Shown here one piece after another: positions 36,516 to 45,088 of a stretch of DNA of 64,000 nucleotides. The notes beneath the pieces are model-generated. The model worked only from the letters and a program-made list of their open reading frames with translations, ran no database searches and was not told where the DNA came from. How positions within the stretch are numbered: position 1 is the first letter of the stretch; every line of letters begins with the position of its first letter. Source of the DNA: Hydrogenovibrio marinus (GTDB lineage Bacteria > Pseudomonadota > Gammaproteobacteria > Thiomicrospirales > Thiomicrospiraceae); NCBI RefSeq assembly GCF_013340845.1, contig NZ_AP020335.1, positions 62,001 to 126,000 on the forward strand. The letters are read 5' to 3'. A program made the translations under genes and the position numbers.

Positions 36516-37514
36516 ATGTCATCAACGTCGGTGTTTTTACAGCTGAATCGTCTATCTGATTGGTTGCGCAAGCTTTTCAAGCCTGTGCAGCCTGATACTG
36601 TGGCAGTTAGACAGCCGATTTTGTCGCAAAAAGACATTCATCAATTGGGTGAAATGTTATCGCAAATGGTGCCGAAAGCAACGCCGAACCCAAAAGCCAG
36701 CGAGTCCCTGAAGCAGGGTGAGCAGGGCAGTCGTTTTTTAGGTTCCGGTATGGAGTATGAAGAAAGCCGCTTGTATCAACCGGGTGATGAAGTTCGTCGC
36801 ATCAACTGGCGTTTGATGGCACGTACCGGACAAGCCTATACCAAATTATTTCAGGAAGAGCGCCAGGAAAGTTGGACGTTACTGGTCGACCAACGCCAGT
36901 CCATGCGGTTTGGTACTCAGCAGCGGTTAAAGGTCACGCAAGCGGTTCGTGTTGCCGGGTATTATGCTTGGCAAGCTCAAATAGCAGGACTGCCGGTAGA
37001 TGCCATTCGTTTATCGGAAACGGTGAAATCCACGCCGATTTTTGAAGGCCGTAGCAGCTACGAACAGTTGATGGAATTCCTGTCGGTGCCTCAGCCGCCG
37101 ATGACAGTGGCGAAAGAGCCTCGCCTGCATGATGAGCTGTTGGAGTGCCAGAAACGATTGCAAGTGGGTTCACGTCTTATCATCATCAGTGATTTTCAGG
37201 ATTTGGATGATGCCACTTTGAATGTCATGGCGGCGTTGCAGCAGAAAGTCATGCTCAAAGCGGTGTTGGTCTATGATGCGGTTGAGAAGCAACTTCCGGC
37301 GATTTCCGGGCTTAAACTGCAAAGCTTGAGTGGCCGAACACAGGCGCACAGTTTGACCCATCAAGATTACGTTGCTTATGAAACCTGGGCAAGCCAATAT
37401 TTTGAGACCTTGCGCCAAAAACTGTCACGTGTAGGCGTGACGTTTATTGAAATCTCGACTCAAGACGATTTGTTGAAGCTACACCGTCATGTTGGTTTTG
37501 CGGGGGCGGCGTGA
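36516..37514 (+). CDS. DUF58 domain protein (second Bat operon)
   Basis: This 332-aa soluble protein has the DUF58 block SGMEYEESRLYQPGDEVRRI followed by NWRLMARTGQAYTKLFQEER. A VWA-like fold follows, with LLVDQRQSMRFG in place of a canonical MIDAS (DQRQS). It lies 22 bp after moxR and overlaps the next start (TGATG). Its closest relative in the window is the DUF58 protein at 22572, but the N-terminal ~75 residues differ. Confidence 0.88.
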   Translation: MSSTSVFLQLNRLSDWLRKLFKPVQPDTVAVRQPILSQKDIHQLGEMLSQMVPKATPNPKASESLKQGEQGSRFLGSGMEYEESRLYQPGDEVRRINWRLMARTGQAYTKLFQEERQESWTLLVDQRQSMRFGTQQRLKVTQAVRVAGYYAWQAQIAGLPVDAIRLSETVKSTPIFEGRSSYEQLMEFLSVPQPPMTVAKEPRLHDELLECQKRLQVGSRLIIISDFQDLDDATLNVMAALQQKVMLKAVLVYDAVEKQLPAISGLKLQSLSGRTQAHSLTHQDYVAYETWASQYFETLRQKLSRVGVTFIEISTQDDLLKLHRHVGFAGAA

Positions 37515-38206
37515 TGAATATTCTTCGACGTTTTATAAAACAGCCATTGTCTCGACTCTCTTTTGCAGTAGCCAGTCTGCTTGTATTTTTCCTCACCAAT
37601 AGCGTTGCTGCACAAGATGCACCTGCAACTACGTCTGCCGATTCAGCCAGACAGGCTCAAGACTTGTCGGCACAATTGATTGATATTGAGTTGCCCAGCC
37701 AGCCGGGAACGAATTGGTGGTTTTGGTTGGAAATCGGGCTGATTGCAGTGGGGGTGCTGATTTTAGCAGGCGTGCTTTATTGGCTGCGTAATCGCTACTG
37801 GAGACGCTTTCACCTTCGTTGGCAGTTGAAAAAATTGAACAATCATTGGTCTAAGCAACCGAGCATGGGTGATCAAGATGAGGGTCATGAAGAAGCCCTA
37901 AAACTATTCCAAATTTTCGATGATGCTAAACGCCATCAGTTATTGTTGGCTGAAGATGCGTTGATCTTAAAGCAAACTTTAGAACCACTTTGTTTCAGTC
38001 GTAGTCATGCTTCACGTGAAACATTGGTTGCCACTTTGGATGCCTTGAAACAGGCGTTGAATGCGCATGAAAAACATCTGCTGAAAACTTTACCGGGCAT
38101 GCTTGCAGGTAGGTGGCGTGCTACAATAACAGTCATTTTTTCCCGAATTAAGGGAAAGTCCGTGAATTCGGTCAATTCCAGCCAAGGAGAACATCATGGT
38201 CAGTGA
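37514..38206 (+). CDS. DUF4381-like membrane protein (second Bat operon)
   Basis: About 230 aa from the ATG at 37514, which overlaps the DUF58 stop. It has a signal-peptide-like start (VASLLVFFLTNSVAAQDA), a short periplasmic stretch, then PSQPGTNWWFWLEIGLIAVG with one span (~75-97) and a basic cytoplasmic tail. The WW motif before the span and the position between DUF58 and VWA genes match DUF4381. It is longer than its counterpart at 22070 and has the extra signal sequence. Inferred accessory subunit. The last 11 bp overlap the VWA gene. Confidence 0.78.
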   Translation: MNILRRFIKQPLSRLSFAVASLLVFFLTNSVAAQDAPATTSADSARQAQDLSAQLIDIELPSQPGTNWWFWLEIGLIAVGVLILAGVLYWLRNRYWRRFHLRWQLKKLNNHWSKQPSMGDQDEGHEEALKLFQIFDDAKRHQLLLAEDALILKQTLEPLCFSRSHASRETLVATLDALKQALNAHEKHLLKTLPGMLAGRWRATITVIFSRIKGKSVNSVNSSQGEHHGQ

Positions 38207-39326
38207 TGGCATGACTTGGACGGCGTTTTGGCAAGAGATCCCACAATGGTCGACTTGGATTTTCCAACATCCAACGGCTTTGGTGTTGGTTGGTTTAGCA
38301 CCCGTTTTGACATTAATTTTCTGGGCGGCATCTAAAAGCAAGGCGCGCCTATCCGGGTTAAGTGATTGGGATGAAGTCGCGGAAATGAAATCCATGTCTT
38401 TCCGTCATCCATTGATTGACCGCATGCATTGGGTTATGCAGCCACAAACCAAATCAAGTTTTTGGCGCTGGGCGTTGCAAGTTCTACGCTGGAGTATCTT
38501 GGCGCTATTGGCGATTGCTTTGGCAAGTCCGGTGAAAGAGGTGCCTTTGCCGCCTGAGCCGCAAACCAAAACCGTGCGGGATTTGGTGTTTGTGATTGAG
38601 TCTTCTGCCAGCTTTTTGTTGCCGGACTATGAAATGAATGGTCAACCGACTACGCGTATGGCAGTGGTGAAATCGGTACTTGATCAGTTTGTCTCCGGGC
38701 TGCAGGGCAACCGCTTCAGTTTTATTGTTTATGCTGAGCAGGCATTCACGTTAATGCCACTGACTACGGATGCCGTTACGGCGCGATTGATGCTCAAACG
38801 CCTGAGACCTTATCTAGCGGGTCGTACGGATGAAGGCGCTGGTGAAGCTTTGGGGTTAGGGCTTCAACAAACTGAAAACTCGACGAAAACCACACAAAAA
38901 CGCGTAGTGATCTTTATCTCGGATGGGCAATCTCGTGCTAGCCGGATTCCGTTGGATGATGCCATTACTTACGCGCAAGGTTTGAATGTGCCTATTTACA
39001 CCATCGGGGTCGGCGCGGGGAGTGCACAAGCTGATAAGCGCGCGTTTACCGGTCTGTTATATCAACCATTGAAAAGTGGTATGTTGCAGCATTTGGCGGC
39101 TGAAACCGGTGGACGTTATTATCAGGTAAACGGTGAAGCCAGCTTACAGAAAGTATTGCAGGCCATTGATCAAACTGAAGGTGCGCAACTGGAAACACCA
39201 CAGAAGAAAACCGCGAAAATAGAGCTCTATCCTTATTTTGTCGCATTAGCATTGATGCTATTTGTGCTCTATTTTGCATTGGTGCAACTGCTGGCGAAAC
39301 GCTTGCAGACAGAGGAGGCGGCATAA
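38196..39326 (+). CDS. VWA domain membrane protein, BatA-like (second Bat operon)
   Basis: This 376-aa protein starts at an ATG after AAGGAGA. It has two N-terminal spans (~27-45, ~85-107), a VWA domain and a C-terminal span (YFVALALMLFVLYFALVQLL). The MIDAS is altered: FVIESSASF has Glu in place of the first Asp of DxSxS, while the later FISDGQSRAS is kept. Metal binding may therefore be weaker or of a different kind than in the first-operon partner (DLSGSM). It overlaps the next gene by 1 bp. Confidence 0.85.
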   Translation: MVSDGMTWTAFWQEIPQWSTWIFQHPTALVLVGLAPVLTLIFWAASKSKARLSGLSDWDEVAEMKSMSFRHPLIDRMHWVMQPQTKSSFWRWALQVLRWSILALLAIALASPVKEVPLPPEPQTKTVRDLVFVIESSASFLLPDYEMNGQPTTRMAVVKSVLDQFVSGLQGNRFSFIVYAEQAFTLMPLTTDAVTARLMLKRLRPYLAGRTDEGAGEALGLGLQQTENSTKTTQKRVVIFISDGQSRASRIPLDDAITYAQGLNVPIYTIGVGAGSAQADKRAFTGLLYQPLKSGMLQHLAAETGGRYYQVNGEASLQKVLQAIDQTEGAQLETPQKKTAKIELYPYFVALALMLFVLYFALVQLLAKRLQTEEAA

Positions 39327-41458
39327 TGCAAAGTTGGCTGTCTTCTATAGAAAATCACTTAATACGCTTCTTCAATGAGATGTGGACACTCGTTTGGCCT
39401 GACGGTTGGGAATGGCGTGATGCGCAGACCCTCTGGTTTGTGTTGGTACCAATCATTTGGTGGCTGGTTGCTTATGTGATTAAAAAACGTCAAACCGCAC
39501 ACTATGCTGATGCCGAGTTACTGCCTTGGGTAAAAGCCGATGCTGCTGCACTTAATGGAATGGGCTCTTCTGCGAATCTGGCTGATGGCGACGGCAGGAG
39601 TACGACCCCCCAACCTGGCAGATTTTTCTCGCCTTACCCCTTCGGGCGGCGAGTTCTTTGTTTATGGCATTTTATTAAGCGTGGTTTGAGCAAACTTGTA
39701 TCGCCAATGGCATTCTTATCTTTTGCCTGGATCGCCATGATTATTTCTCTTGCAGGACCAAGAAGTGCGATTCCCGCGCCAAATGAATCCTCTCGTGCTG
39801 GCGTCGATATTTTGATTGGTCTGGATGTATCCCGTTCTATGTTGGTTCAAGATATGGGGGGTAATCGTTTTATTTTCAGCCGTGCTTTGATTGAATCCTT
39901 ATTGAACCGTTTGGAGCCAAATGATCGTGTCGGGTTGATGGTGTATGCTGGAAAACCGCATTTGGTGACGCCGTTGGCATTTGACAGAGGGCTATTCAAA
40001 CATTATTTGGGCTTGGTACGTCCGGGCATGTTACCGACCAGAGGGTCGCAGATTTATCCAGCGCTTGATTTTGGATTGAAACATCTCAAACAAACGGCAG
40101 GCAAGGCGCAAGTATTGGTGATGTTGACCAATGGTGAACCTGTCGAGTATCAGCCGCAAACGCTGCCGGAAGATTTGGCAAAGAGAAGCGATAAAACGGC
40201 AGACAATGATGTTTCAGGCTCTAAAGTGATTTTGGTCGGTGTTGGTAAAAACGCAGCAAGCCGTATTCCTGAGTTTACCGACCCAACCGGATATTTACAC
40301 GCTTTTGGCAAGTTGGTGACGTCTCGCTTGGAAGCGGACTTTTTGAAAAAACTTGCAGGACAAGTGGCGGGACAGTATCTGCAAGCAACGGATCAGGGCG
40401 CATTTTTAGAACAACTCCTGAGTGCGGTAACAGAGCAGGCGCAAAAACGTACTATTGTGTCTTCAACGCCGATTTGGCAAGACCATGCTTGGCCATTTGA
40501 GTTGGCGGCCTTTATTTTACTGGTGTTGGCGTTCTATCCAGTTAAATTGGGATCACAAGTTTCCGGTTCAGTTAGTGTGCTGGCGGTTGGATTGCTTTCT
40601 GCAAGTCTGCTTGGGTTGCCAACGCCTTCTCAGGCGCAAGATGATGCGGAAGCTTCATCAATGAACTTAAGTGCCAGCCAACAAGTCGCCAAACAACAGC
40701 AGGCATACCAAGCCTTCCAATCGAATGATTTTGATTTGTCTGAACAACTTTATGATGGATTGAACCAATATGAGGGTTGGTTTGGCGCTGGAGACGCTGC
40801 TTATCGCGCCGCTGATTATGAGTCGGCAGTGTTGTACTTTACGCAAGCTGCTGTTGGCGGGCGAAACGATAAAGAGCGTGCTCAGGCATTGTTTAATTTA
40901 GGGAATACCTTTTTCAAATCCAACTTATTTCCGCAAACGATAGAAGCTTATGAACAAGCCTTGGTCTATCTGCCAGATTATGACAAAGCCAAACATAATC
41001 TGGAGTTGGCGAAAAAAATGCAACGTCAGCAAAGAAAAGGTAAACAGCAAAACGACGAGAAGGGCAACGGAAGCGGTAGGGGCGATCAGTCTCGTGATGC
41101 GGAAGGCAGCTTTTATGGCGGACAAAAGCCAAATAATGAGCCGGGTAAAGGTGTGTCTGGTGATTCTCCAGAGGGAGAAAAGCAGGCGAAAGAATTTGTT
41201 TTGCCGGATGAAGAAGACCGTACCGATTTCCGTCTAAAACCATCTGAGAAGCTAGAAGCTACTGACAAGGCTGAAGAAACCGCGAATGCGATTTTAGATC
41301 AGCAAAAACGCAGAAGAACCATTGAGAAATTTGAGCAAAAAATGCAACAAGTTCAAGATAAACAGTCTTTGTTATTACAACACCTTTTTGAGCGGGAAGA
41401 AGGCTTTCAGGCTGAGCAAGAGCAGGCACATGATCTGCCAGGAGTGAAGCCATGGTAA
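39326..41458 (+). CDS. VWA plus TPR protein, BatB-BatC fusion (second Bat operon)
   Basis: This 710-aa membrane protein has N-terminal spans, a VWA domain with intact MIDAS (ILIGLDVSRSMLVQD), a middle span, TPR units (YDGLNQYEGWFGAGDAAYRA and ALFNLGNTFFKSNLFPQTIE) and a charged, probably disordered C-terminus. Compared with the first-operon homologue it has an additional ~45-residue stretch before the second span, near residues 85-130. The dispersed motif at 39606 lies inside that stretch (TTPQPGRFFSPYPFGRR), suggesting a later insertion or expansion. It overlaps the BatD-like gene by 7 bp. Confidence 0.87.
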   Translation: MQSWLSSIENHLIRFFNEMWTLVWPDGWEWRDAQTLWFVLVPIIWWLVAYVIKKRQTAHYADAELLPWVKADAAALNGMGSSANLADGDGRSTTPQPGRFFSPYPFGRRVLCLWHFIKRGLSKLVSPMAFLSFAWIAMIISLAGPRSAIPAPNESSRAGVDILIGLDVSRSMLVQDMGGNRFIFSRALIESLLNRLEPNDRVGLMVYAGKPHLVTPLAFDRGLFKHYLGLVRPGMLPTRGSQIYPALDFGLKHLKQTAGKAQVLVMLTNGEPVEYQPQTLPEDLAKRSDKTADNDVSGSKVILVGVGKNAASRIPEFTDPTGYLHAFGKLVTSRLEADFLKKLAGQVAGQYLQATDQGAFLEQLLSAVTEQAQKRTIVSSTPIWQDHAWPFELAAFILLVLAFYPVKLGSQVSGSVSVLAVGLLSASLLGLPTPSQAQDDAEASSMNLSASQQVAKQQQAYQAFQSNDFDLSEQLYDGLNQYEGWFGAGDAAYRAADYESAVLYFTQAAVGGRNDKERAQALFNLGNTFFKSNLFPQTIEAYEQALVYLPDYDKAKHNLELAKKMQRQQRKGKQQNDEKGNGSGRGDQSRDAEGSFYGGQKPNNEPGKGVSGDSPEGEKQAKEFVLPDEEDRTDFRLKPSEKLEATDKAEETANAILDQQKRRRTIEKFEQKMQQVQDKQSLLLQHLFEREEGFQAEQEQAHDLPGVKPW
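39606..39627 (+). repeat. Dispersed ~20-bp motif, copy 8 (exact core)
   Basis: CCCCCCAACCTGGCAGATTT then TT. It lies inside the VWA/TPR gene, read as PQPGRF. Confidence 0.85.
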
Positions 41459-42924
41459 TGAGATGGACAAGTGTTTTGATGCGTCACGCAGGGCTGGTGC
41501 TGGCATTATCCTTGGTGGCGATGTCGGCAAAAGCTGACAGTGTGAATTTGTCGCCGCTGCAGATTACGTTGGGTGAGCCGGTGACCCTTATTTTGAAAGG
41601 GCACAATATTGAAGGTGACTTCGCAAAATTCGATAAACAAAAGATTCGTAATCAGTTTGAAATCTATGATGTGGATGGTGATTCCGATTACATGCGGTTA
41701 GTGCTTTATCCACGCCAAGCAGGACGCGTGCGTTTTCCTGCCCTCCATATCGGTGGCTTGCAGTTCGATGGTGCAGTGGTTCAAGTTGATCCAAATAACG
41801 ATGTGGCTATCGAATGGCAACCCCCTAAAAACGTGGCTTATATGAACCAGTTGCAGGGTTGGAAAGTGCTGGTCAAAACTTCTGATCCGAGTTTGGGTGC
41901 GCGTATGCTTTTGCATCCACATGCCAATGATAAGGTAACGCATATTTTCACCGAACAACCGGTTGGCGGCAATCAACGTTGGTTGGGAAATCAGCGGATG
42001 TTTCAAATGCTGGTGGGAAGCGAGCAGCCTGGTAAGGTGAAGGTACGCACACCTATCGTTGAAGTACAAAATACAGGTAACGGACGCCCTTGGTTGTTTT
42101 TTGATGAAACCCACTGGATTCACGTGAAACCTTTACCAAGTTATCTGCCGGTTGCCATGCCGATAGGAAAGGTCTCATTGATGCCTAGCAAGCTAAGTTT
42201 CTGGCAGGTAGAGAACCAGCAGCTGGATTGGGAGTTAACGGTAAAAGGTGAAAATTTGGATCCAAACACCTTGCCGGACCCTACCAGTCAGTTTGCCTAT
42301 AATCATGCGGTTGAATGGTTGATGCCAGATCAGAACAAACATGAGCAGTGGACGGAGAGCGGACTGATATCGGAGAGATTGATTAAGCAGCCGTTGCGCT
42401 TTGTTTCATTAGGATTGATTCGACTACCGGATATTAGAATCACTTATTTTGACCCTGCCTCCGGTAAGCTCGTCGACCAGTTTATAGCCGGTCAATGGGT
42501 GTTTTCTGTTCCTAGAGTCGTATATTGGCTGATGAACGCTTTGTTCTATGCATCCGTTATCTTTCTATTGTTGTTACTGGTATGGATATTCATGGATGCA
42601 TGGCATAAGTGGCGTTTGATTGTAGCGATTAAACAGGCGCAAAGCAGAGATGAGATGTGGCAAATTCTTGTAACTTGGACGGTTTCTCAGTTTGGTGCAG
42701 AGGTGAAAAACCTAAGCTTCGGGCAGTGGGAAAATAAAATCCGTACCCATTATGGAGACTCATTCTCGCTGTCTGAGCTAGTTCATGCTTTGGATAAAGA
42801 CCATTTCAGTTTGGATGATGAGGATGTTCGGAGTCTGGCATTGGAATGGGCGAAGTCGCTGCCCCTGTTTAAGTGGCAACGTGTCCGTGATCGACTGCTG
42901 GCGTTTAAGCTAAAACGTGCTTAA
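41452..42924 (+). CDS. BatD-like protein (second Bat operon)
   Basis: This 490-aa protein has a signal peptide (LVLALSLVAMSAKA), beta-rich periplasmic domains that open with VNLSPLQITLGEPVTLILKG, a C-terminal span (~360-382, ALFYASVIFLLLLLVWIFMD) and a ~105-residue helical cytoplasmic tail. Architecture and position match BatD, but sequence resemblance to the BatD at 17186 is weak, so the two operons have long been separate. The GGAGTGAAGCC before the ATG is a good ribosome site. It is the last gene of the second operon. Confidence 0.78.
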   Translation: MVMRWTSVLMRHAGLVLALSLVAMSAKADSVNLSPLQITLGEPVTLILKGHNIEGDFAKFDKQKIRNQFEIYDVDGDSDYMRLVLYPRQAGRVRFPALHIGGLQFDGAVVQVDPNNDVAIEWQPPKNVAYMNQLQGWKVLVKTSDPSLGARMLLHPHANDKVTHIFTEQPVGGNQRWLGNQRMFQMLVGSEQPGKVKVRTPIVEVQNTGNGRPWLFFDETHWIHVKPLPSYLPVAMPIGKVSLMPSKLSFWQVENQQLDWELTVKGENLDPNTLPDPTSQFAYNHAVEWLMPDQNKHEQWTESGLISERLIKQPLRFVSLGLIRLPDIRITYFDPASGKLVDQFIAGQWVFSVPRVVYWLMNALFYASVIFLLLLLVWIFMDAWHKWRLIVAIKQAQSRDEMWQILVTWTVSQFGAEVKNLSFGQWENKIRTHYGDSFSLSELVHALDKDHFSLDDEDVRSLALEWAKSLPLFKWQRVRDRLLAFKLKRA

Positions 42925-42946
42925 ACGCCTTTAATAGCCTACCGTT

Positions 42947-43186
42947 TCAGAGGTTTCTTAAGGTTTTCCAGTACTTTGAGAAGGCTATGCTAAACGCATA
43001 AATCAAAGTGATGATGATAATGACTTGTCCGGCAATGGCCAAGCCATTAGAAAACGCATTTTCACGAACCAAGCTTGGAAACATCAGAAATAACCCAATC
43101 ACTAATCCTATCGAGATAGTTTTTACCGCAATTTTGACGATGCTTTTAGTTAAGAGCTGTTTGTGCTCCGGTGAGCCAATTTCCAT
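42947..43186 (-). CDS. Small two-span membrane protein, unknown
   Basis: 79 aa with two hydrophobic segments (~22-42 and ~49-68: LAIAGQVIIIITLIYAFSIA), both ends polar. AAGGAAACTCTTT precedes the ATG. It lies 28 bp downstream of trxC on the same strand, so probably the same transcript. I do not recognise the family. A membrane partner of the thioredoxin is possible only by position. Confidence 0.65.
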   Translation of the reverse strand: MEIGSPEHKQLLTKSIVKIAVKTISIGLVIGLFLMFPSLVRENAFSNGLAIAGQVIIIITLIYAFSIAFSKYWKTLRNL

Positions 43187-43214
43187 AAAGAGTTTCCTTG
43201 ATTACGGGTTTAAA

Positions 43215-43637
43215 TTAAATAGATTGTTTGACCCATTGTACAAAGCTTTGCAGAGGCATTGCACCTGATTGTCTGGCGATCTCTTTTCCATTTTTGAAGA
43301 TGGCGAGTGTCGGAATAGAGCGAATATTAAATTTTCCTGCAATTTGCTGTTCAACTTCTGTATTGATTTTGACAAGCTTGGCATAAGGTTCTAGTTGTTG
43401 TGCAGCTTGGGCAAAAGTGGGCGCAAACATCTTACAAGGTCCGCACCATGGTGCCCAGAAATCTACAACAATCGGCTGATCGGTTTTGTCGATGGCACGC
43501 ATCAATTGTTCACCGGACATTTCGACTGGCGTGCCGGTAAATAGAGGTTGTTTGCATTTACCGCAGGATGGAGATTGACTCAACTTTTCATCAGGAATGC
43601 GATTTAATCCACCGCAGTGTGGGCACATAATAATCAT
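43215..43637 (-). CDS. trxC: Thioredoxin 2
   Basis: This 140-aa cytoplasmic thioredoxin has an N-terminal zinc ribbon (MCPHCGGLNRIPDEK, then CGKC) typical of TrxC and a thioredoxin domain with active site WCGPC (VDFWAPWCGPCKMF). RSIPTLAIFKNGKE contains the conserved cis-Pro. TrxC reduces protein disulfides and in E. coli is induced by oxidative stress. No OxyR site was sought beyond eye inspection. A helical His-rich protein is encoded 88 bp upstream and a small membrane protein downstream. Confidence 0.95.
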   Translation of the reverse strand: MIIMCPHCGGLNRIPDEKLSQSPSCGKCKQPLFTGTPVEMSGEQLMRAIDKTDQPIVVDFWAPWCGPCKMFAPTFAQAAQQLEPYAKLVKINTEVEQQIAGKFNIRSIPTLAIFKNGKEIARQSGAMPLQSFVQWVKQSI

Positions 43638-43724
43638 ATTTGTTTCCTTTCAAGTGACTGTGTTTGGCGTATTTATAAGGTCGTTGTTTTCATTATTCAA
43701 GAGTCACAGAAAGGTCTTCAGATT

Positions 43725-44180
43725 TTAATCCAACCAATCAGGTTTAGGACTTTCACGTCCGCCGGCTTCAAAGCCTTCATCTACAAAACCATGCAACGTA
43801 AGGTCGTGGCAATGAATCAACTCAACTAATTTTGGGTCTTCCGCTGTCAGTGTCGCTTGCACGCCGTTTTCAATCGCTTCGTAATGCATGTTTATTTGGT
43901 CTTTGTATTCAAATAATGCTGCAAATAATGGATCCCAAGAGCGTATCGCTCTGCCCATGCCAAATCGCTTTCCCATGCCGATTACGTGATCTTGCAGTAC
44001 TTTTGCCAGTTCTGAGTTTTGAGAAGTGGTCGTGGCAATAATGCCATTGTCGATTTTTTGCGTGTGGCGCTCTAGTTGTTCGTGTTGTTCAAGTAGTTTT
44101 GAGAAAAGCGCTTGGTCTTGCTTATGTTGTTCGTCAGTACCATGACCATGACGATAAGGTTTGCCATGAACAGTTTTCAT
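43725..44180 (-). CDS. His-rich protein with an internal duplication, unknown function
   Basis: The ATG at 44180 follows AAGGACTTTCT and gives 151 aa. Two copies of a ~32-residue motif lie exactly 60 residues apart: RHTQKIDNGIIATTTSQNSE (from Arg38) and MHYEAIENGVQATLTAEDPK (from Met98). Both keep the pattern H-x4-[DE]-N-G-x2-A-T. Histidines at 39/65 and 99/125 have the same 26-residue spacing, which would suit a metal or haem site in a helical bundle. Between them is IRSWDPLFAALFEYKDQI. There is no signal peptide. I recognise no named family. It is next to trxC, so a redox link is possible. Confidence 0.75.
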   Translation of the reverse strand: MKTVHGKPYRHGHGTDEQHKQDQALFSKLLEQHEQLERHTQKIDNGIIATTTSQNSELAKVLQDHVIGMGKRFGMGRAIRSWDPLFAALFEYKDQINMHYEAIENGVQATLTAEDPKLVELIHCHDLTLHGFVDEGFEAGGRESPKPDWLD

Positions 44181-44518
44181 AGAAAGTCCTTGAGTAGGAT
44201 GGTGAAAGATTATTTTAGGAGATTTTTCAAAAAAAAGCGCCGAATAAATCGGCGCGATTTTCAACTGAGGAGCATATTCAAATAAGCTTAGGAGGTCTTA
44301 ATTGAATATTATTTGAGTTAATGAAATTAGGTTTCGGAGAAACCCAGTTAACGAAAATCCTTATTCGTTAACCTGAAATAAAGTTTACGCCTAAATTTAA
44401 TACAAGAGATTTGAGGGAGTGTGAAATTGTATTGAAGAAAGCTGACTGGATGCTAAAAGCCTTCGCCTAACGCTGAGTAAATCAGCGAAAAGGCGATGGA
44501 AGAGGAGGATTGTTGTTT
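44181..44518. other. 338-bp intergenic region dense in hairpins
   Basis: There is no supportable ORF. At least five inverted repeats occur in 270 bp: 44237-44255 (GCGCCGA/TCGGCGC, a terminator), 44274-44309 (12-bp stem with one mismatch, loop CTTAGGAGGT), 44330-44344 (GGTTTC-GGA-GAAACC), 44347-44372 (GTTAACGAA/TTCGTTAAC) and 44463-44496 (two-part stem). Read on the minus strand, the array ends in the terminator. It could be a structured 3' UTR of the gene at 44519, a small RNA, or a set of protein sites. Confidence 0.45.
44229..44255 (-). terminator. Rho-independent terminator, minus strand
   Basis: GCGCCGA (44237-44243) pairs with TCGGCGC (44249-44255) around ATAAA. On the minus strand the hairpin is followed by eight T (plus-strand A run 44229-44236). 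It ends transcripts coming from the small gene at 44519-44854 or from a separate RNA. Confidence 0.8.
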
Positions 44519-44854
44519 TTATTTTTTGTCAGTTGAATTCAGTACGTTGTAATTAGCTTGTGCTTGAAAATTAGCAGAATAGGTCAAACCATTGGTGGTT
44601 TCGCCTTTTTCTGTCGCTTCAGTGCTAGCGGAATCTTTTTCGTTCACTCTACGACTTTTCGCCAAATTGAGATAGTCTGATTGCAGCGATTGATTTTTAT
44701 CCGAAAGTGTTACGGTTGAATTACCCGCAGAAGAGGAAGTTGTCGTCGATTTTTCTGTGACTTTAGGTTCTTTTGCCGTCGTATCAGATAACCCATTAGA
44801 CTGCATATAAGTGGCTTGGGTTGCACTTGCTAAAACAGGATTAACATTGTTCAT
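44519..44854 (-). CDS. Small Ser/Thr-rich hypothetical protein
   Basis: The ATG at 44854 has AAGGAATGCTGTT in front and gives 111 aa. The sequence is rich in Ser, Thr, Asn and Lys (KSTTTSSSAGNSTVTLSDKN) with no signal peptide, membrane span or Cys, and is probably disordered. The N-terminus (MNNVNPVLASATQATYMQSN) could form a short helix. It is divergent from the giant adhesin gene across 234 bp, so the two might share control. I do not recognise it. Confidence 0.6.
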   Translation of the reverse strand: MNNVNPVLASATQATYMQSNGLSDTTAKEPKVTEKSTTTSSSAGNSTVTLSDKNQSLQSDYLNLAKSRRVNEKDSASTEATEKGETTNGLTYSANFQAQANYNVLNSTDKK

Positions 44855-45088
44855 AACAGCATTCCTTTTGCGTATCGGAATTGTGCGTTCCTCGCACATT
44901 TCTTTCAGTATGAAACTCAATTATAAGAAAAAAATACAAAAAGTCTAGTTTCTTCAATTAGTTAGTGATTCTTAAAAAGCAAGTGGTAGAAAAACGGGGG
45001 AATATTGTCCCTAGGTACAATAGATTTTGGTTGACCAAGGTTCTATAGTGCTTTTACTGAGTAAAAAAGCATGAGCTGGAGAAGTCTA

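Noticed and set aside
44181-44518. c-di-GMP (GEMM) riboswitch near the adhesin
   Set aside because: The conserved GEMM core elements could not be found on either strand.
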